64,000 nucleotides of DNA from Halobacteriales archaeon QS_1_68_20 (GCA_003021085.1 PXRE01000006.1:176398-240397), one strand, 5' to 3'; shown: positions 41,190 to 50,519, counted from the first letter of the stretch. Notes: a model not told the origin generated them from the letters alone. Numbers and translations are program-made.

Positions 41190-42863
41190 TCACTCCTCGC
41201 CGCGGCGCTGGCGGAGGCCCTGGCGGGTGAACTGCGGCTTGGGACTGAGCGTCCGCCGTCGTCGCAACGTCCGGTACAGGAGGACGGCCATGAAGGCGGA
41301 CAGCGCGCCGGGGACCGCCGCGGGTTCGAGGCCCTCACCGATGTAGACCAGGGCGGTGGTGAGCGCGCCCGCCGACAGCAGGATGCTGTAGGCGATGCGA
41401 CGCCCGAGGCGGTCGACGTGGTTCTCGGGGTCGACGACGGCCGCCTCCACCCGGAAGTTCTCCCGGTCGATCCGGTCCAGAGTCCGCTCGAACTTCGGCG
41501 GGATGCGGACGGACGACCGGGCGGCCTCGGTGACGTTCTCGCGGGCCCCCGAGATGGCCATGCGGACGCCCTCCTCGCGGTAGCCCTGCTCGGCCAGGTA
41601 CGACGTCGCCACGTCGATGAAGTCGAACTCAGGGTCCAGGGTGACACAGACCCCCTCGACCACCGTGGCCACCCGCAGGACCAGCGCCAGGTTGCGGGGC
41701 AACCGGAGGGGAAACTCGTACATCGTCCCCTCGACCTGGCGGACGATCTGCTGGACGCGGTACTGCTCGACGGCCTCCCCGCGGGCGTCACGGATGGCGA
41801 GTTCCATCACCTCGGACATGAGGTCCCGGTCGGCTTCGGGGCTGAGCGTCCCCATCCGTTCGAGCACGTCGAGGATGGCGTCGATGTCCCGGTCCGCGAC
41901 CGCCAGGTAGAACTCGACGATGTTGCGCTGGACGGAGTCCTCGACGCGGCCGCTCATCCCGAAGTCGTAGAACACCAGCGTCCCGTCGGGCCGGACCGAC
42001 AGGTTCCCGGGGTGTGGATCCGCGTGGAAGACGCCGTCCTCGACGATCATCTGGAGGTACGTCCGCTGGAGGCGCTCGGCCAGCGCGGTGCGGTCGATGC
42101 CCTGCTCGTCCAGCGCCTCGACGTCGGTGATCTTGGTGCCCGCGACGTACTCCATCGTCAGGACCGTCTTCCCGGAGCGCTCGTCGATTACCCGGGGCAT
42201 GGTGACGCCGTCCTCGCCCGTGAAGTTGTTCCGGATCTCCCGGAGAACGCCGGCCTCTCGCTCGTAGTCCATCTCCTGGCGGATGGTGGTCGCGAACTCG
42301 TCGGCCAGGTTCGACAGCGAGAACGACCGGGCGTCGTCGACGAAGTACAGGATCACCGGGAGCGTCCACCGGATGACCTGCAGGTCCGTCTCGACGAGCT
42401 GCTCGACGCCCGGCCGCCGGACCTTCACCGCGACCTGCTCGCCCTCGTGGCTGGCCAGGTACACCTGCCCGAGGCTGGCGCCGCTGATCGCCTCGGTGTC
42501 GAACTCCTCGAACGCCTCCTCGACCGGCCCGACCTCGTTCTCCAGCACCTGTCGGGCATCCTCCCAGTCCGCCGGCGGCACGCGGTCCTGCAACCGCGCG
42601 AGGACGTCGACGTACACGGGCGGCAGCACGTCCGGCCGGGTCGACAGCAACTGGCCGAGTTTGATGAACGTCGGCCCGAGCGCCAGCAGGGCGTCCAGCA
42701 GTCGCTCGGCGCGCTGGCGGCGTTGCTCCCGCGTGAGCTGGCGCCGTCCGCCGAACAGGAGGAACCGTCGGCGGTCGCGCGCGTACCCCACGAGCAGCGG
42801 CAGGAACCGCCAGACGACCACGACCAGCCGGCGAAGTGCGTAGAGCAGCGCCAGTGTGACCAC
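41190..42863 (-). CDS. ABC1/UbiB-type atypical kinase
   Basis: A 557-residue member of the ABC1/ADCK/UbiB family. The family start is RRQRAERLLDALLALGPTFI with KLGQLLSTRPDVLPPVYVDV (the KxGQ motif) and ISGASLGQVYLASHEGEQVA (Ala-rich loop), then VKVRRPGVEQLVETDLQVIR. The catalytic HADPHPGNLSVRPDGTLVFY DFGMSG segment keeps Asp residues needed for ATP. Two hydrophobic segments near the C-terminus (LGRRIAYSILLSAGALTTAL) anchor it in the membrane. In bacteria and mitochondria relatives support ubiquinone synthesis; in haloarchaea the role may concern menaquinone (inference). It abuts the hsp20 gene. Confidence 0.9.
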   Translation of the reverse strand: MVTLALLYALRRLVVVVWRFLPLLVGYARDRRRFLLFGGRRQLTREQRRQRAERLLDALLALGPTFIKLGQLLSTRPDVLPPVYVDVLARLQDRVPPADWEDARQVLENEVGPVEEAFEEFDTEAISGASLGQVYLASHEGEQVAVKVRRPGVEQLVETDLQVIRWTLPVILYFVDDARSFSLSNLADEFATTIRQEMDYEREAGVLREIRNNFTGEDGVTMPRVIDERSGKTVLTMEYVAGTKITDVEALDEQGIDRTALAERLQRTYLQMIVEDGVFHADPHPGNLSVRPDGTLVFYDFGMSGRVEDSVQRNIVEFYLAVADRDIDAILDVLERMGTLSPEADRDLMSEVMELAIRDARGEAVEQYRVQQIVRQVEGTMYEFPLRLPRNLALVLRVATVVEGVCVTLDPEFDFIDVATSYLAEQGYREEGVRMAISGARENVTEAARSSVRIPPKFERTLDRIDRENFRVEAAVVDPENHVDRLGRRIAYSILLSAGALTTALVYIGEGLEPAAVPGALSAFMAVLLYRTLRRRRTLSPKPQFTRQGLRQRRGEE

Positions 42864-43211
42864 CTACTCGACCGGGATCGTCGTCTCGCCCGCGGTCACG
42901 CGCGGCAGCTCTACCTCCAGGACGCCGCGCTCGACCTCGGCGCTGGCGGCGTCGGCGTCGACGTCGGGGGGGACCACCAGTTCGAACTCCAGGGACGAGT
43001 CGCGCTCCTGGTTCCGGAACTCGAAGCCCTCGGGCACCGCTGGCCCCCGGTCGGCGGTCACGTGGAGTCGGCGGTCGTCGATCCGGAGGTCCACCGTCTC
43101 CGCGGTCGCCCCCGGGAGGTCGACGACCAGCAGGTAGGCGTCGTCGCCCTCCAGCAGGTCCGCGAACACCGCGTCCGGCAGGTCGCTCAGGGCGTCACGC
43201 AGCGCTGACAT
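42864..43211 (-). CDS. Hsp20/alpha-crystallin family small heat-shock protein
   Basis: A 115-residue chaperone-like protein. The alpha-crystallin domain is present: DAYLLVVDLPGATAETVDLR, IDDRRLHVTADRG, then RDSSLEFELVVPPDVDADAA and GVLEVELPRVTAGETTIPVE (GVLxVxxP motif). It starts 1 base after the kinase gene begins, so they share a transcript. The N-terminal arm is short (about 20 residues), as in many haloarchaeal Hsp20s. Confidence 0.88.
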   Translation of the reverse strand: MSALRDALSDLPDAVFADLLEGDDAYLLVVDLPGATAETVDLRIDDRRLHVTADRGPAVPEGFEFRNQERDSSLEFELVVPPDVDADAASAEVERGVLEVELPRVTAGETTIPVE

Positions 43212-43313
43212 GACCGAAACTAGAACCCGGGAGGCGAAAAAGCCCGTGGTATGGAGCCCCGGGTACCGGCGTCCCGGGGCGACGGGTCGACCGCGCGACG
43301 CCGACCGGGACCC

Positions 43314-44240
43314 TCATCCGTGACTGCGGGCGCGCTCGAGCCGGGTCCGGGCCGCCCCGACGGCGACCGGCCAGGAGAAGATGGCGACGCCCATCGTCGC
43401 CGTCGTCGCCACCGAACCGACCGTGCCGGGCTCGACCGATCCCACGACGCCCCCTGCACCGAGGAACCAGACGATTCCGGCGGCGGTCGCCACGACGCCG
43501 ACGAACCCCGGTCGGAACGACCGGCGGGGCGCGTACAGCGAATCGTCGCCACCGACGCCCAGGACGACCGGCAACGCCGCACAGGCGAGTGCGACCCCGA
43601 ACGTGGCGACGACGGGTCGGCGCACGCGGCGGGACGCCGCCCACCAGCCGTACAGCATCGCCACGCCGATCAGCGTGCCGCCGACCACGTCGACCGCGTA
43701 GTGGACGCCGAGACCCAGCCGGGAGAGGCCCGCCAGGGTCACGAACGCTCCTGCGACCCAGATCCGGGTGCGGCGGGTCCCGGCCTGCAACGCGCCGGCC
43801 AGTCCACCCCACGCCAGCACCGCGCCGATGGAGTGGGCGCTCGGGAAGCCGTACCCGTCGGCGTGGATCGTCCAGTCGTAAGCTCCCCGGATCGACTCGG
43901 GGGCCGACTCCACCGGGATCATCGGACCGGCCGTCGGGCGCGGGAGCGCCAGCGCGGCCTTCAGCACCAGCGCCAGCGCCAGACCGCCGAACACGAGTCC
44001 GAACAGGGGAGCGATCCGGTCGGGGTCGCCGAACCAGTAGGCCGCGGCCAGGACCGGGACGAACACCCACGGCTCCCCGAACAGCGTGGCCGCGGCGAAG
44101 AGGTAACTCGTCCACGCGGGCAGCGACGAGTGGAGCCAGTCGACCAGCCACCCGTCGAACAGCGGCCCGGCTGAGAGGAGTGCGACGAAGGGGACCGCCA
44201 CCAGCGGCGTGACGACCAGCGCGTCGTCGGAGTCGACCAT
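43314..44240 (-). CDS. PAP2-family membrane phosphatase
   Basis: A 308-residue lipid phosphatase/undecaprenyl-pyrophosphatase-like enzyme. The three PAP2 motifs are visible: KAALALPRPTAGPM (KxxxxxxRP), YGFPSAHSIGAV (PSGH-type with Ala) and SRLGLGVHYAVDVVGG (SRxxxxxHxxxD). About six hydrophobic segments surround them. I start at ATG 44238-44240; GTG at 44249 is three codons earlier. The Ser-Ala-His instead of Ser-Gly-His is seen in haloarchaeal homologues. Substrate unknown. Confidence 0.85.
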   Translation of the reverse strand: MVDSDDALVVTPLVAVPFVALLSAGPLFDGWLVDWLHSSLPAWTSYLFAAATLFGEPWVFVPVLAAAYWFGDPDRIAPLFGLVFGGLALALVLKAALALPRPTAGPMIPVESAPESIRGAYDWTIHADGYGFPSAHSIGAVLAWGGLAGALQAGTRRTRIWVAGAFVTLAGLSRLGLGVHYAVDVVGGTLIGVAMLYGWWAASRRVRRPVVATFGVALACAALPVVLGVGGDDSLYAPRRSFRPGFVGVVATAAGIVWFLGAGGVVGSVEPGTVGSVATTATMGVAIFSWPVAVGAARTRLERARSHG

Positions 44241-44444
44241 CCTCGTCACCGCCCGAGTAGCCGATGGTGCCTCCGTCTTCCGGCCGAGCGAGCGCGCGGC
44301 CTCCCGGCGATCCGTGCCTCGGCGCGGGGTCTGCCCGTCGTCGTGTCGAACTCGGTCACGCCGTCCATTCTACGTCTAACGCTGTTAATTGTAACGATCC
44401 AATCGAGTGAAAGCACGGGGACTGGCGGCCGAGCGCGTTCGCGG

Positions 44445-45129
44445 TCAGCCGAGGACGAGAGCGAGCACTCCGAGGCCGACCCCACCGCCGAACGCCGCAG
44501 CCAGGCCGACGACGCCGATCCGTTTCACCGTCCCTCGCTCGTCCGAATCGGAGCCGAGAAACGGCAGGCCGAAGATACGGTACCGGTACCACCCGAGTCG
44601 GCCGCGGTCCAGCGCGTCCCGGTCGATTCCGACGACCCCCAGATCGATGGACCGGTTCTGGTCGTCGACCCGCTCGTCGCGCTCGATGAACCGGGCGATC
44701 CGCTCGGGTGGCCGTTCGCCGCCCTCGACCGTGATGCGGGCCTCGCGGTCCAGCCGGATGTCAGCGCCGGGCGGTTCGACGAGGACGCTCCCCGTCTCGT
44801 CCCGGAGGCGGAACGGGACCGCCTCCCGGCCCGAGGCGATCCGTTCCCAGGACTGTCCGTGCTGGGTGTTCCGCTCCTCCTGGACCTCGTACTCGTAGGC
44901 GAGACACTCTGTGTCGGTGAACGGCGAACGCAGCGTCTGCCCGTCCGTCCGCGACGCCGACGAGTTTGACCGGACCGCCGTTCGGCGCGTGCAACACGTC
45001 GTCCGGATCGCCCCGGAGGATCCGCCAGGCGAGGTGCAACTCGACCAGTCCGTACGCGAAGACGGAGAGGCCGACGACGGCGAACAGGCCGACAAGCCCC
45101 AGCACGAAGGGCGACCCCGGAATCGGCAT
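44445..45129 (-). pseudogene. GIDE/E3-ligase-like membrane protein, frameshifted by a 4-base duplication
   Basis: The start MPIPGSPFVLGLVGLFAVVG opens one frame (first hydrophobic helix, LVELHLAWRILRGDPDDVLH, NGGPVKLVGVA). A tandem repeat gtccgtcc at 44943-44950 adds four bases and breaks it; with one copy the reading continues DGQTLRSPFTDTECLAYEYE, RFIERDERVDDQNRSIDLGV and ends in a hydrophobic helix (VVGLAAAFGGGVGLGVLALV). The architecture (two helices around a GIDE-like domain) resembles proteins annotated as E3 ubiquitin ligase GIDE-type in haloarchaea; no RING motif is seen. Function unknown. Confidence 0.6.
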
Positions 45130-45200
45130 GGGTCGGCGTGGGCGCGGACGCCCGAAAAATCTGACGTCACGCTGCCACCTTCACCCCCGTTCCGCGGAGG

Positions 45201-45947
45201 TCACACCCGGCCGTAGTCGCCCAGTCGCGTCCCGTCCAGCAGGTACGCGTCGGCGTCCGGCATCCCCTCCGGCAGGAACGGGGCCAGGAACTCCTGCTCG
45301 TCGACGTTGACCCACGTGCAGCCAACGAGGTCGTTGATGGCCGGGAAGACGACCAGTTCGGGGTCCCGCCAGTCCAGGTCGTCGTAGCGCCCGTCGAACG
45401 GCGCCCGCGCCAGCGAGCCGCGGAGCCAGGCCGGTTCGATCTGCCGGCCGCCCACGCGGTCCTCCAGGCGGACGCAGGGGTGTTCGTGACCGACGCAGAC
45501 CACCTCGGCCGAGAGGACTTCCGGGGACGGCCAGGTGTGGCCGTGGACCAGTCCCAGGTCGCCCATCCGGACGCCGTCGGTCGGCGTGACCGTCACGTCC
45601 GGGCCGGCGACGGACTCGATGCCGCCGTCGTGGTTGCCCTTGACGACGGTGACCGGCACCGGCAGTTCCTCGAACAGCACCTCGATCTCGCCGCGCTCGG
45701 CGCCGTGGGGTCCGCCGAAGAAGTGCGCCAGGTCTCCCAGGAAGACGACGCGGTCGACCCCGGTCGTCGCCACGAGGTCCAGCGTTCGCTCGCGGCGCAT
45801 TTCCGCGGCGCTGTCGACGTGGGCGCCCTCCTCGTAGCGGAGCCACGCCTCGATGCCGGCGTGGTAGTCCGCGATCACGAGCGCCCGTTCGCCGTCCGCC
45901 TCGGCCACCGCGGCCGGCCGGTCGGGGATCGGCTCGACGGCCGCCAT
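45201..45947 (-). CDS. rpe: RPA-associated calcineurin-like phosphoesterase (Rpe)
   Basis: Third gene of the rpa1 operon; in Haloferax volcanii the homologous gene follows rpap1. The 248-residue product has metallophosphoesterase motifs: ALVIADYHAGIEAWLRYEEG (D-x-H), DRVVFLGDLAHFFGGPHGAE (GD), VTVVKGNHDGGIESVAGPDV (GNHD), GLVHGHTWPSP and VVCVGHEHPCVRLEDRVGG. It therefore binds two metals and may act on DNA ends or nucleotides (inferred). Its start follows the rpap1 stop with no gap. Confidence 0.9.
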   Translation of the reverse strand: MAAVEPIPDRPAAVAEADGERALVIADYHAGIEAWLRYEEGAHVDSAAEMRRERTLDLVATTGVDRVVFLGDLAHFFGGPHGAERGEIEVLFEELPVPVTVVKGNHDGGIESVAGPDVTVTPTDGVRMGDLGLVHGHTWPSPEVLSAEVVCVGHEHPCVRLEDRVGGRQIEPAWLRGSLARAPFDGRYDDLDWRDPELVVFPAINDLVGCTWVNVDEQEFLAPFLPEGMPDADAYLLDGTRLGDYGRV

Positions 45948-47750
45948 TCAGATAGGTTTGAGTTTCCCGTCGGCCGGTTCGTAGCACTTGCCGCCCATCA
46001 GCGCGTCCTCGATGGCGTCCTCGACCTCCCCGGGGTCGGCGCCGTACTCGTCGACCAGCCTGGCGGTCAGCGCCTCCCGGTCGGCGCCGTCACCGTCGTC
46101 CAGCGCGGCCATCTCGTCCATCAGCGCCTCGTCGAGGTCCACGTCGGCCGGTTCGTCCTCCGCCGGTTCCTCGGCCGCTGGTTCGTCGGTCTCGCCCTGG
46201 TCGGGCGTCGCGTCCTCCGCCTCGTCCTCGTCGGCGACGGGGTCGGCCGGGTCCTCGCCGGCGGACTCCCCGCCAGCGGACTCGTCCGAATCCGTCTCTT
46301 CCGTCTCGTCGGTCGCGGGTTCCGTCTCGGTCGCGGACTCGCCGTCTGTCGGCGCTTCGGCGTCAGCCGCCGAAGGTTCGGCCTCCGCGGCGGAGTCCGA
46401 CCCCGCGGCCGCCTCGTCCTCGGACGGTTCGATGGGACCGGCCTCGGGTTCGATGCCGGCCTCGCCGGGGTCGCCGACCTCCGTGCCGGTCGAGAAGTCG
46501 GTCCCGAACTCCTGCTCGATGCGCTCGCGCTCGTCCTCGTCGAGGACCTCGTCGGGAACCTCCCCCTCGTCTACCGCCGCGTCGTCGTCGGCCGATTCGC
46601 CGCCGGTCGAGTCGTCGCCGGACGAAGCGTCGTCCAGGCCACCGCCTGGTTCGAAATCACCCACGCCGTCGGAGTCGAAGTCGCCGACGTCATCGTCGTC
46701 GAAGTCACCGACCTCGCCGTCGTCGAAGTCACCCACGTCATCGGAATCGGCGGACGCGGTGGTATCGTCGGATGTGGTTTCGCTGGCTTCGTCGGAGGCC
46801 TGTTCGGTGGTCTCGTCCGGTCCGGCCTCGCTCGTCTCGGCTGATTCGGTGCCGCCGGACTCCGCCGACGCCGTCGCTACGGCGGTGTCGTCGCTCGCGG
46901 CGGTCTCGGGGTCGGACGGAGTTTCAGCGTCGTCGGACCCGGACGCCGCCGCTTCCCCGGAGGATGCCTCATCGCCGGCCGCTCCGGCCGCCGCCGGGGG
47001 GTCGACGTCGACGACCGCTCCCTGGACGCTCTCGGCGACGTGGCGATAGTCGACGACGCCGTCGCCGGGGTCACCGGGGGCGACCGAGGGGACGTCCACC
47101 TCGTCGATCTCGCCGGCGACCAGTCGGAGGGCGTCCCTGGCGAGGTCGACCGTCCCGGCCAGGTAGTGCTCGGTCGTGCCGTAGTGGTCCAGCGCGACCG
47201 GGATGCCGGCCGCGAGGCTCGGGGCGGCGCCGGCCGCCTCCAGGGTCGACCGGAGGTCGTCGCCGGAGACGTCGAGGTCAAGCGCCGCGGCGAAGGTGGC
47301 TGCACGGGCCAGCGTCTGCTCGGCGGCGTTGACCACCCAGCGGTCGCGGGTCTCGGCGTCGACGGCGTTGACGCTCTCCGGCCGGACCGAGGTGTACACC
47401 CGGTCGGCGTCGTCGGGGCTGAACGTCCGGGCCTTGCCCGTGACGGCGACGAACGCCGGCGGTTCGGTGGCCTCGAAGAACGTCGCGGCCTCGGGCTGGT
47501 ACTGGCCGGCGTAGACGACGAACGCGCCGGTTGGGTCGACGATCCTGGCCCGGAGTACGTCGTCGCTGACGGCCTCGACCTCCGTCAGCACGCCGACGAG
47601 GAACAGGCGGTTCACACGCGGGCCCGTGGGCGTGAGGACGTAGTTGGGGGCACGCTCCTCGTCGCTCTCGCTGTACTGCAGGTTCGCGTCGTCGTACTCC
47701 GCCGCGAACACCCGGTGGGCGACCTCGCGGTTGCCGGGCGAATCGCTCAT
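45948..47750 (-). CDS. rpap1: RPA-associated protein (Rpap1, COG3390-type)
   Basis: Partner of the single-stranded DNA binding protein. The 600-residue product begins VAHRVFAAEYDDANLQYSES and has an OB-fold core (NRLFLVGVLTEVEAVSDDVL, ARIVDPTGAFVVYAGQYQPE) up to about residue 200, and a small C-terminal domain (DEALMDEMAALDDGDGADRE, VDEYGADPGEVEDAIEDALM). Between about residues 265 and 540 is a very acidic Ala/Ser/Thr/Glu/Asp linker with repeats such as GDFDDGEVGDFDDDDVGDFD. The start overlaps the rpa1 stop by 4 bases. The linker is longer than in some relatives and probably disordered. Confidence 0.88.
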   Translation of the reverse strand: MSDSPGNREVAHRVFAAEYDDANLQYSESDEERAPNYVLTPTGPRVNRLFLVGVLTEVEAVSDDVLRARIVDPTGAFVVYAGQYQPEAATFFEATEPPAFVAVTGKARTFSPDDADRVYTSVRPESVNAVDAETRDRWVVNAAEQTLARAATFAAALDLDVSGDDLRSTLEAAGAAPSLAAGIPVALDHYGTTEHYLAGTVDLARDALRLVAGEIDEVDVPSVAPGDPGDGVVDYRHVAESVQGAVVDVDPPAAAGAAGDEASSGEAAASGSDDAETPSDPETAASDDTAVATASAESGGTESAETSEAGPDETTEQASDEASETTSDDTTASADSDDVGDFDDGEVGDFDDDDVGDFDSDGVGDFEPGGGLDDASSGDDSTGGESADDDAAVDEGEVPDEVLDEDERERIEQEFGTDFSTGTEVGDPGEAGIEPEAGPIEPSEDEAAAGSDSAAEAEPSAADAEAPTDGESATETEPATDETEETDSDESAGGESAGEDPADPVADEDEAEDATPDQGETDEPAAEEPAEDEPADVDLDEALMDEMAALDDGDGADREALTARLVDEYGADPGEVEDAIEDALMGGKCYEPADGKLKPI

Positions 47751-49018
47751 CGCTGGACCTCCGCGAGCAGGGCGCTGGCGCGGTCGGCCGGCGACTCCTC
47801 GACGGCCTCGAAGTCGTTGGCCTCCAGGTTCGCGCCGAAGTCGTCGACCGAGAGGTGCCCCCGGGCGCGGTAGGCCCGGCCGACGAAGCGCTCGCGGATC
47901 TCGTCGGCGACCACCTCCCGGTCCATGGCGTCGCGGGCCTGCTGGCGGGCGTCGTCGAGGTCGCCCCCGTACACCTCGGCCGTCAGGTCACGCTGGAGGA
48001 CGACGGTCACGGTGCCCGTGCCGTCGTCGAGGATGGCCTTCGTCCGGAGGTCGTCCTCGCCGTCGACCCGCCCGTGACTGCGGCACTCGTCGTTCTGGAT
48101 GACGCGGCCGCACTCGGGACAGCGCTGGATCAGGCCCGACCCGTCCCGGATGGCGACGACCGTGCCCTCCAGTTCGACGTCGTAGACGCCGCCGGTCTCG
48201 ACGGCCTCGCGGACGCCCATCCGGGTGCCGGACTCGGCCACCTCGACCTCTCTGGAGAGCGTCTCGACCGTCGAGAACGCCGAGACGTTCACCGATGGGA
48301 CGCCGCGGAACTCCCGGACGTAGACGTTCTCGATGCGGACGCTCTCGCCCTCCCGGAGTTGTTCCCGGGGTTCCCAGTCGGTGAAAGGCAGGCGGGCCGT
48401 CTCGTCGGCCAGCACGCCGTCGAGGATGTCCGTCTCGCCGTCCCGGCCGTCGATGGTCCGTCGGTCGGCCTCGACGACCTTCGCCTCCACGTTGCGGCCG
48501 CGGTCGCCGACGCGAAGGTCGGCCAGCGAGCGGTCGCCGCCGAACTCGTAGTCCACGTCCGGTCGCCCGTCCGCGGGCGAGACGGACGTGCTCTCGCCGA
48601 GGTTCAGTTCGGGGTCGCCCTCCCACTCGCGGACGCCCGCGTTCCCGACGGTCACGACGTCGTCCGGCGAGAGGTCGAAGTCGACCCAGGCGGTGTAGCT
48701 GATCCGGCCGGACTCGTCGGCCAGTTCGCCCTCGTAGATGACCTGCTCGTCGCCCTGGTAGCGGATCGAGCGCTTGCCGACCGTCAGGACGACCGCGGTG
48801 ACGGTCACGTTCGAGTCCTCGGGCGAGACGTCGGCAACGTCGGTCGGGGTCGGTTCGTCGCTCCCGCCGCCCCCACTGCCGTACTTCCGCCGGAGGCTCC
48901 CCTTGGCCTCCTCTATCGGTACGCTGTACTGGACCAGGTTCTCCAGGTCGCGTCTGACCTCCGCTTCGTCGACGTCGAGGTCGGAGGCGAGCTCCTCGAC
49001 GTGCTCGTCGAGCTCCAT
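47747..49018 (-). CDS. rpa1: Replication protein A, single-stranded DNA-binding (Rpa1-type)
   Basis: Coats single-stranded DNA in replication and repair. The 423-residue product has an N-terminal helical region (EEAKGSLRRKYGSGGGGSDE), then three OB folds: SNVTVTAVVLTVGKRSIRYQ, LRVGDRGRNVEAKVVEADRR and VYDVELEGTVVAIRDGSGLI. In the last is a zinc knuckle (CPECGRVIQNDECRSHG). This three-OB arrangement with rpap and rpe downstream matches the Haloferax rpa1 operon. The operon (rpa1-rpap1-rpe) is tightly overlapped. Confidence 0.93.
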   Translation of the reverse strand: MELDEHVEELASDLDVDEAEVRRDLENLVQYSVPIEEAKGSLRRKYGSGGGGSDEPTPTDVADVSPEDSNVTVTAVVLTVGKRSIRYQGDEQVIYEGELADESGRISYTAWVDFDLSPDDVVTVGNAGVREWEGDPELNLGESTSVSPADGRPDVDYEFGGDRSLADLRVGDRGRNVEAKVVEADRRTIDGRDGETDILDGVLADETARLPFTDWEPREQLREGESVRIENVYVREFRGVPSVNVSAFSTVETLSREVEVAESGTRMGVREAVETGGVYDVELEGTVVAIRDGSGLIQRCPECGRVIQNDECRSHGRVDGEDDLRTKAILDDGTGTVTVVLQRDLTAEVYGGDLDDARQQARDAMDREVVADEIRERFVGRAYRARGHLSVDDFGANLEANDFEAVEESPADRASALLAEVQR

Positions 49019-49041
49019 GTCACCGGGTTCGGCGGTCGCGG

Positions 49042-49258
49042 CTAAAAACCTTCGTCGGGCGCCCGACGTTCGACGACGAACTCACAGCGGTCGGCGGCGT
49101 CGTGCGTACACTGGACGTGGTCGACCCCCAGCGGCTCGTCGTCGTCCGGCACGCAGGGTCCGTTCGATTTCGGCCGATTCGACGATGGCGTCCCAGGCGT
49201 CCTCGTCGTAGTGCTCGACGACGAACTGCTTCAACCCGTAGAGGATAGTCCCGTGCAT
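49042..49258 (-). pseudogene. Heme NO-binding (HNOB) sensor gene with internal deletion
   Basis: ATG 49256-49258 opens MHGTILYGLKQFVVEHYDED then AWDAIVESAEIE, the N-terminus of HNOB-domain sensors. At about 49155 it jumps to VPDDDEPLGVDHVQCTHDAA then DRCEFVVERRAPDEGF with TAG at 49042-49044, which is the C-terminus of that family (the C-x-H-...-C region). Roughly 110 residues with the heme-binding core, including the proximal His, are missing and the parts are out of frame. Not functional. Confidence 0.65.
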
Positions 49259-49387
49259 CAGGTGCCGTCCCGACGTTGCGATCATTGAATGTAAGATACA
49301 CCGGCACCGGAAACGTGGTACTCGGCGGCCCTATCGCGTTCGCTCGATACGACGACCGGCCCATCGATCGTCGGAGTCCGCCGTCGA

Positions 49388-49939
49388 CTACGCATCGTTC
49401 CCAGTTCGGGAACGGCCCTCCTGGCCGGCAGGATCGCTGAGCCGCCAGTTCCGGGCGTCGAGGGCGGCGTCGGCCAGCGCGCGGACCGCCCCGACGGAGG
49501 TAGCCTGTTCGTGGTCGAGGCGCTCCGGCTGGTCGTAGGTCCGCAGGGTCGCCGTCCGGGCGAATCGGTCCGCGTCGTAGACGAACGTGTGAGTCCCGGA
49601 CGCGTCACCGTTCCTGCCGTCGCGCACCTCGACCGTGAGGACCGCGGCGTCCCCGGATCCGTCGGGACGGAAGGCCTCTCGGACGCTCGCCAGGTGGACG
49701 CCGTCCGGCGTCGTCCGACTCTGCGATTGCTCGGATCCACCAGCACCGCGGCCGTCCCGAACGCCGCCCGGGGACGCCAGCAGGAGGTGCAGTGCCGTGC
49801 GGACGAGGTGACTCCGAGAGTGGTAGGGGCCGTCCTCGACGGCGGCGGCGACCCTGGACAGCAGGCGGGGCGACAGTCTCGCGGAGAGTTTCGCGGAGTT
49901 GCTGTCCCGGGCGGCGCCGTGCGAGCGGTCAGTCGACAT
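49388..49939 (-). CDS. Ribbon-helix-helix-containing protein of unknown function
   Basis: A 183-residue protein from ATG 49939 (MSTDRSHGAARDSNSAKLSA). Residues 17-55 look like an RHH DNA-binding fold: SAKLSARLSPRLLSRVAAAV, SRSHLVRTALHLLLA. The remaining part, with TVEVRDGRNGDASGTHTFVY and EQATSVGAVRALADAALDAR, is not recognised. It may be a small transcription factor. No operon partner is visible; it ends beside decayed DNA. Confidence 0.5.
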   Translation of the reverse strand: MSTDRSHGAARDSNSAKLSARLSPRLLSRVAAAVEDGPYHSRSHLVRTALHLLLASPGGVRDGRGAGGSEQSQSRTTPDGVHLASVREAFRPDGSGDAAVLTVEVRDGRNGDASGTHTFVYDADRFARTATLRTYDQPERLDHEQATSVGAVRALADAALDARNWRLSDPAGQEGRSRTGNDA

Positions 49940-50285
49940 CGGCGGCCACCTCCAGGCGTCCGGGCGGGTGCAATCGGTCCTCGGCCGAAGGGCCGTGGCC
50001 ACCGGCCGTCGGTCGCCCGTCGCGGCCGGCGGGCAGTTCGGTACCGCTGTCGCGGGGAAGTGCAATCTCGATCATGGTCGGGGTACTGGTTGCTCCGGGC
50101 GTACCCACCCTGACGTGGGGACCGAACCCTTGTAAGGCGGCGCCAAGGGGAGAGTGAAAGTGAAAGAGGTCGCCGAGAAGCGGCGCTGGTGGACGGACCT
50201 TCACGGACCCGCCGCTCCTCCTCAAGTACTCTCGCGCGCTTATAAAAGAATCCGCAGTGACGACGGCCGACACTACTGCCTGCGG
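49940..50285. other. Intergenic region, no gene recognised
   Basis: About 340 bases before the repeat-rich left arm. Frames here are shadows of the flanking genes. A GGCGGCGCC palindrome (near 50130-50140) and an AG-rich stretch (agtgaaagtgaaagagg near 50153) are visible, but no TATA box or tRNA. Confidence 0.35.
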
Positions 50286-50519
50286 AGGTGGCCGGCGCCG
50301 CCGCCGCATCCGAGGTGGCCGGCACCGCCGCCGGATCGATGGTAGCCGGCACCGCGAACGAGCGACGGTGACCGGCACCTCCGGCACGGGCGGGACTGAA
50401 AGGGGCCGCGTGCTCGGCGGCTCCCGGGTGACGCAAGCACCGCAGGAGCGACTGAGCGGAGCGAAGGAGCGACGAGGCGCGCAGCGAACCCCGGAGTCCC
50501 GAGCGCGCGGAGGCTTTCG
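50286..50519 (+). repeat. Left arm of a composite inverted repeat
   Basis: Contains four imperfect copies of a ggtgnccggcacc unit (from 50286 to about 50380), then gggactgaaaggggccgcg (50391-50409), a tgctcggcg block, an inverted-repeat-rich gagcgac/gagcgaagg stretch and, at 50502-50519, the reverse of the 20-base repeat core. The same order appears reversed in 51317-51570. Confidence 0.75.

Noticed and set aside
44246..44365. Small frame before the PAP2 gene (MDGVTEFDTTTG)
   Set aside because: Coding bias is lost after about 12 codons and no ribosome-binding signal or family match is visible.
46772..47332. Arg-rich frame opposite the acidic linker of rpap1
   Set aside because: It is the complement of GAC/GAG-rich codons; such frames are expected in haloarchaeal DNA.
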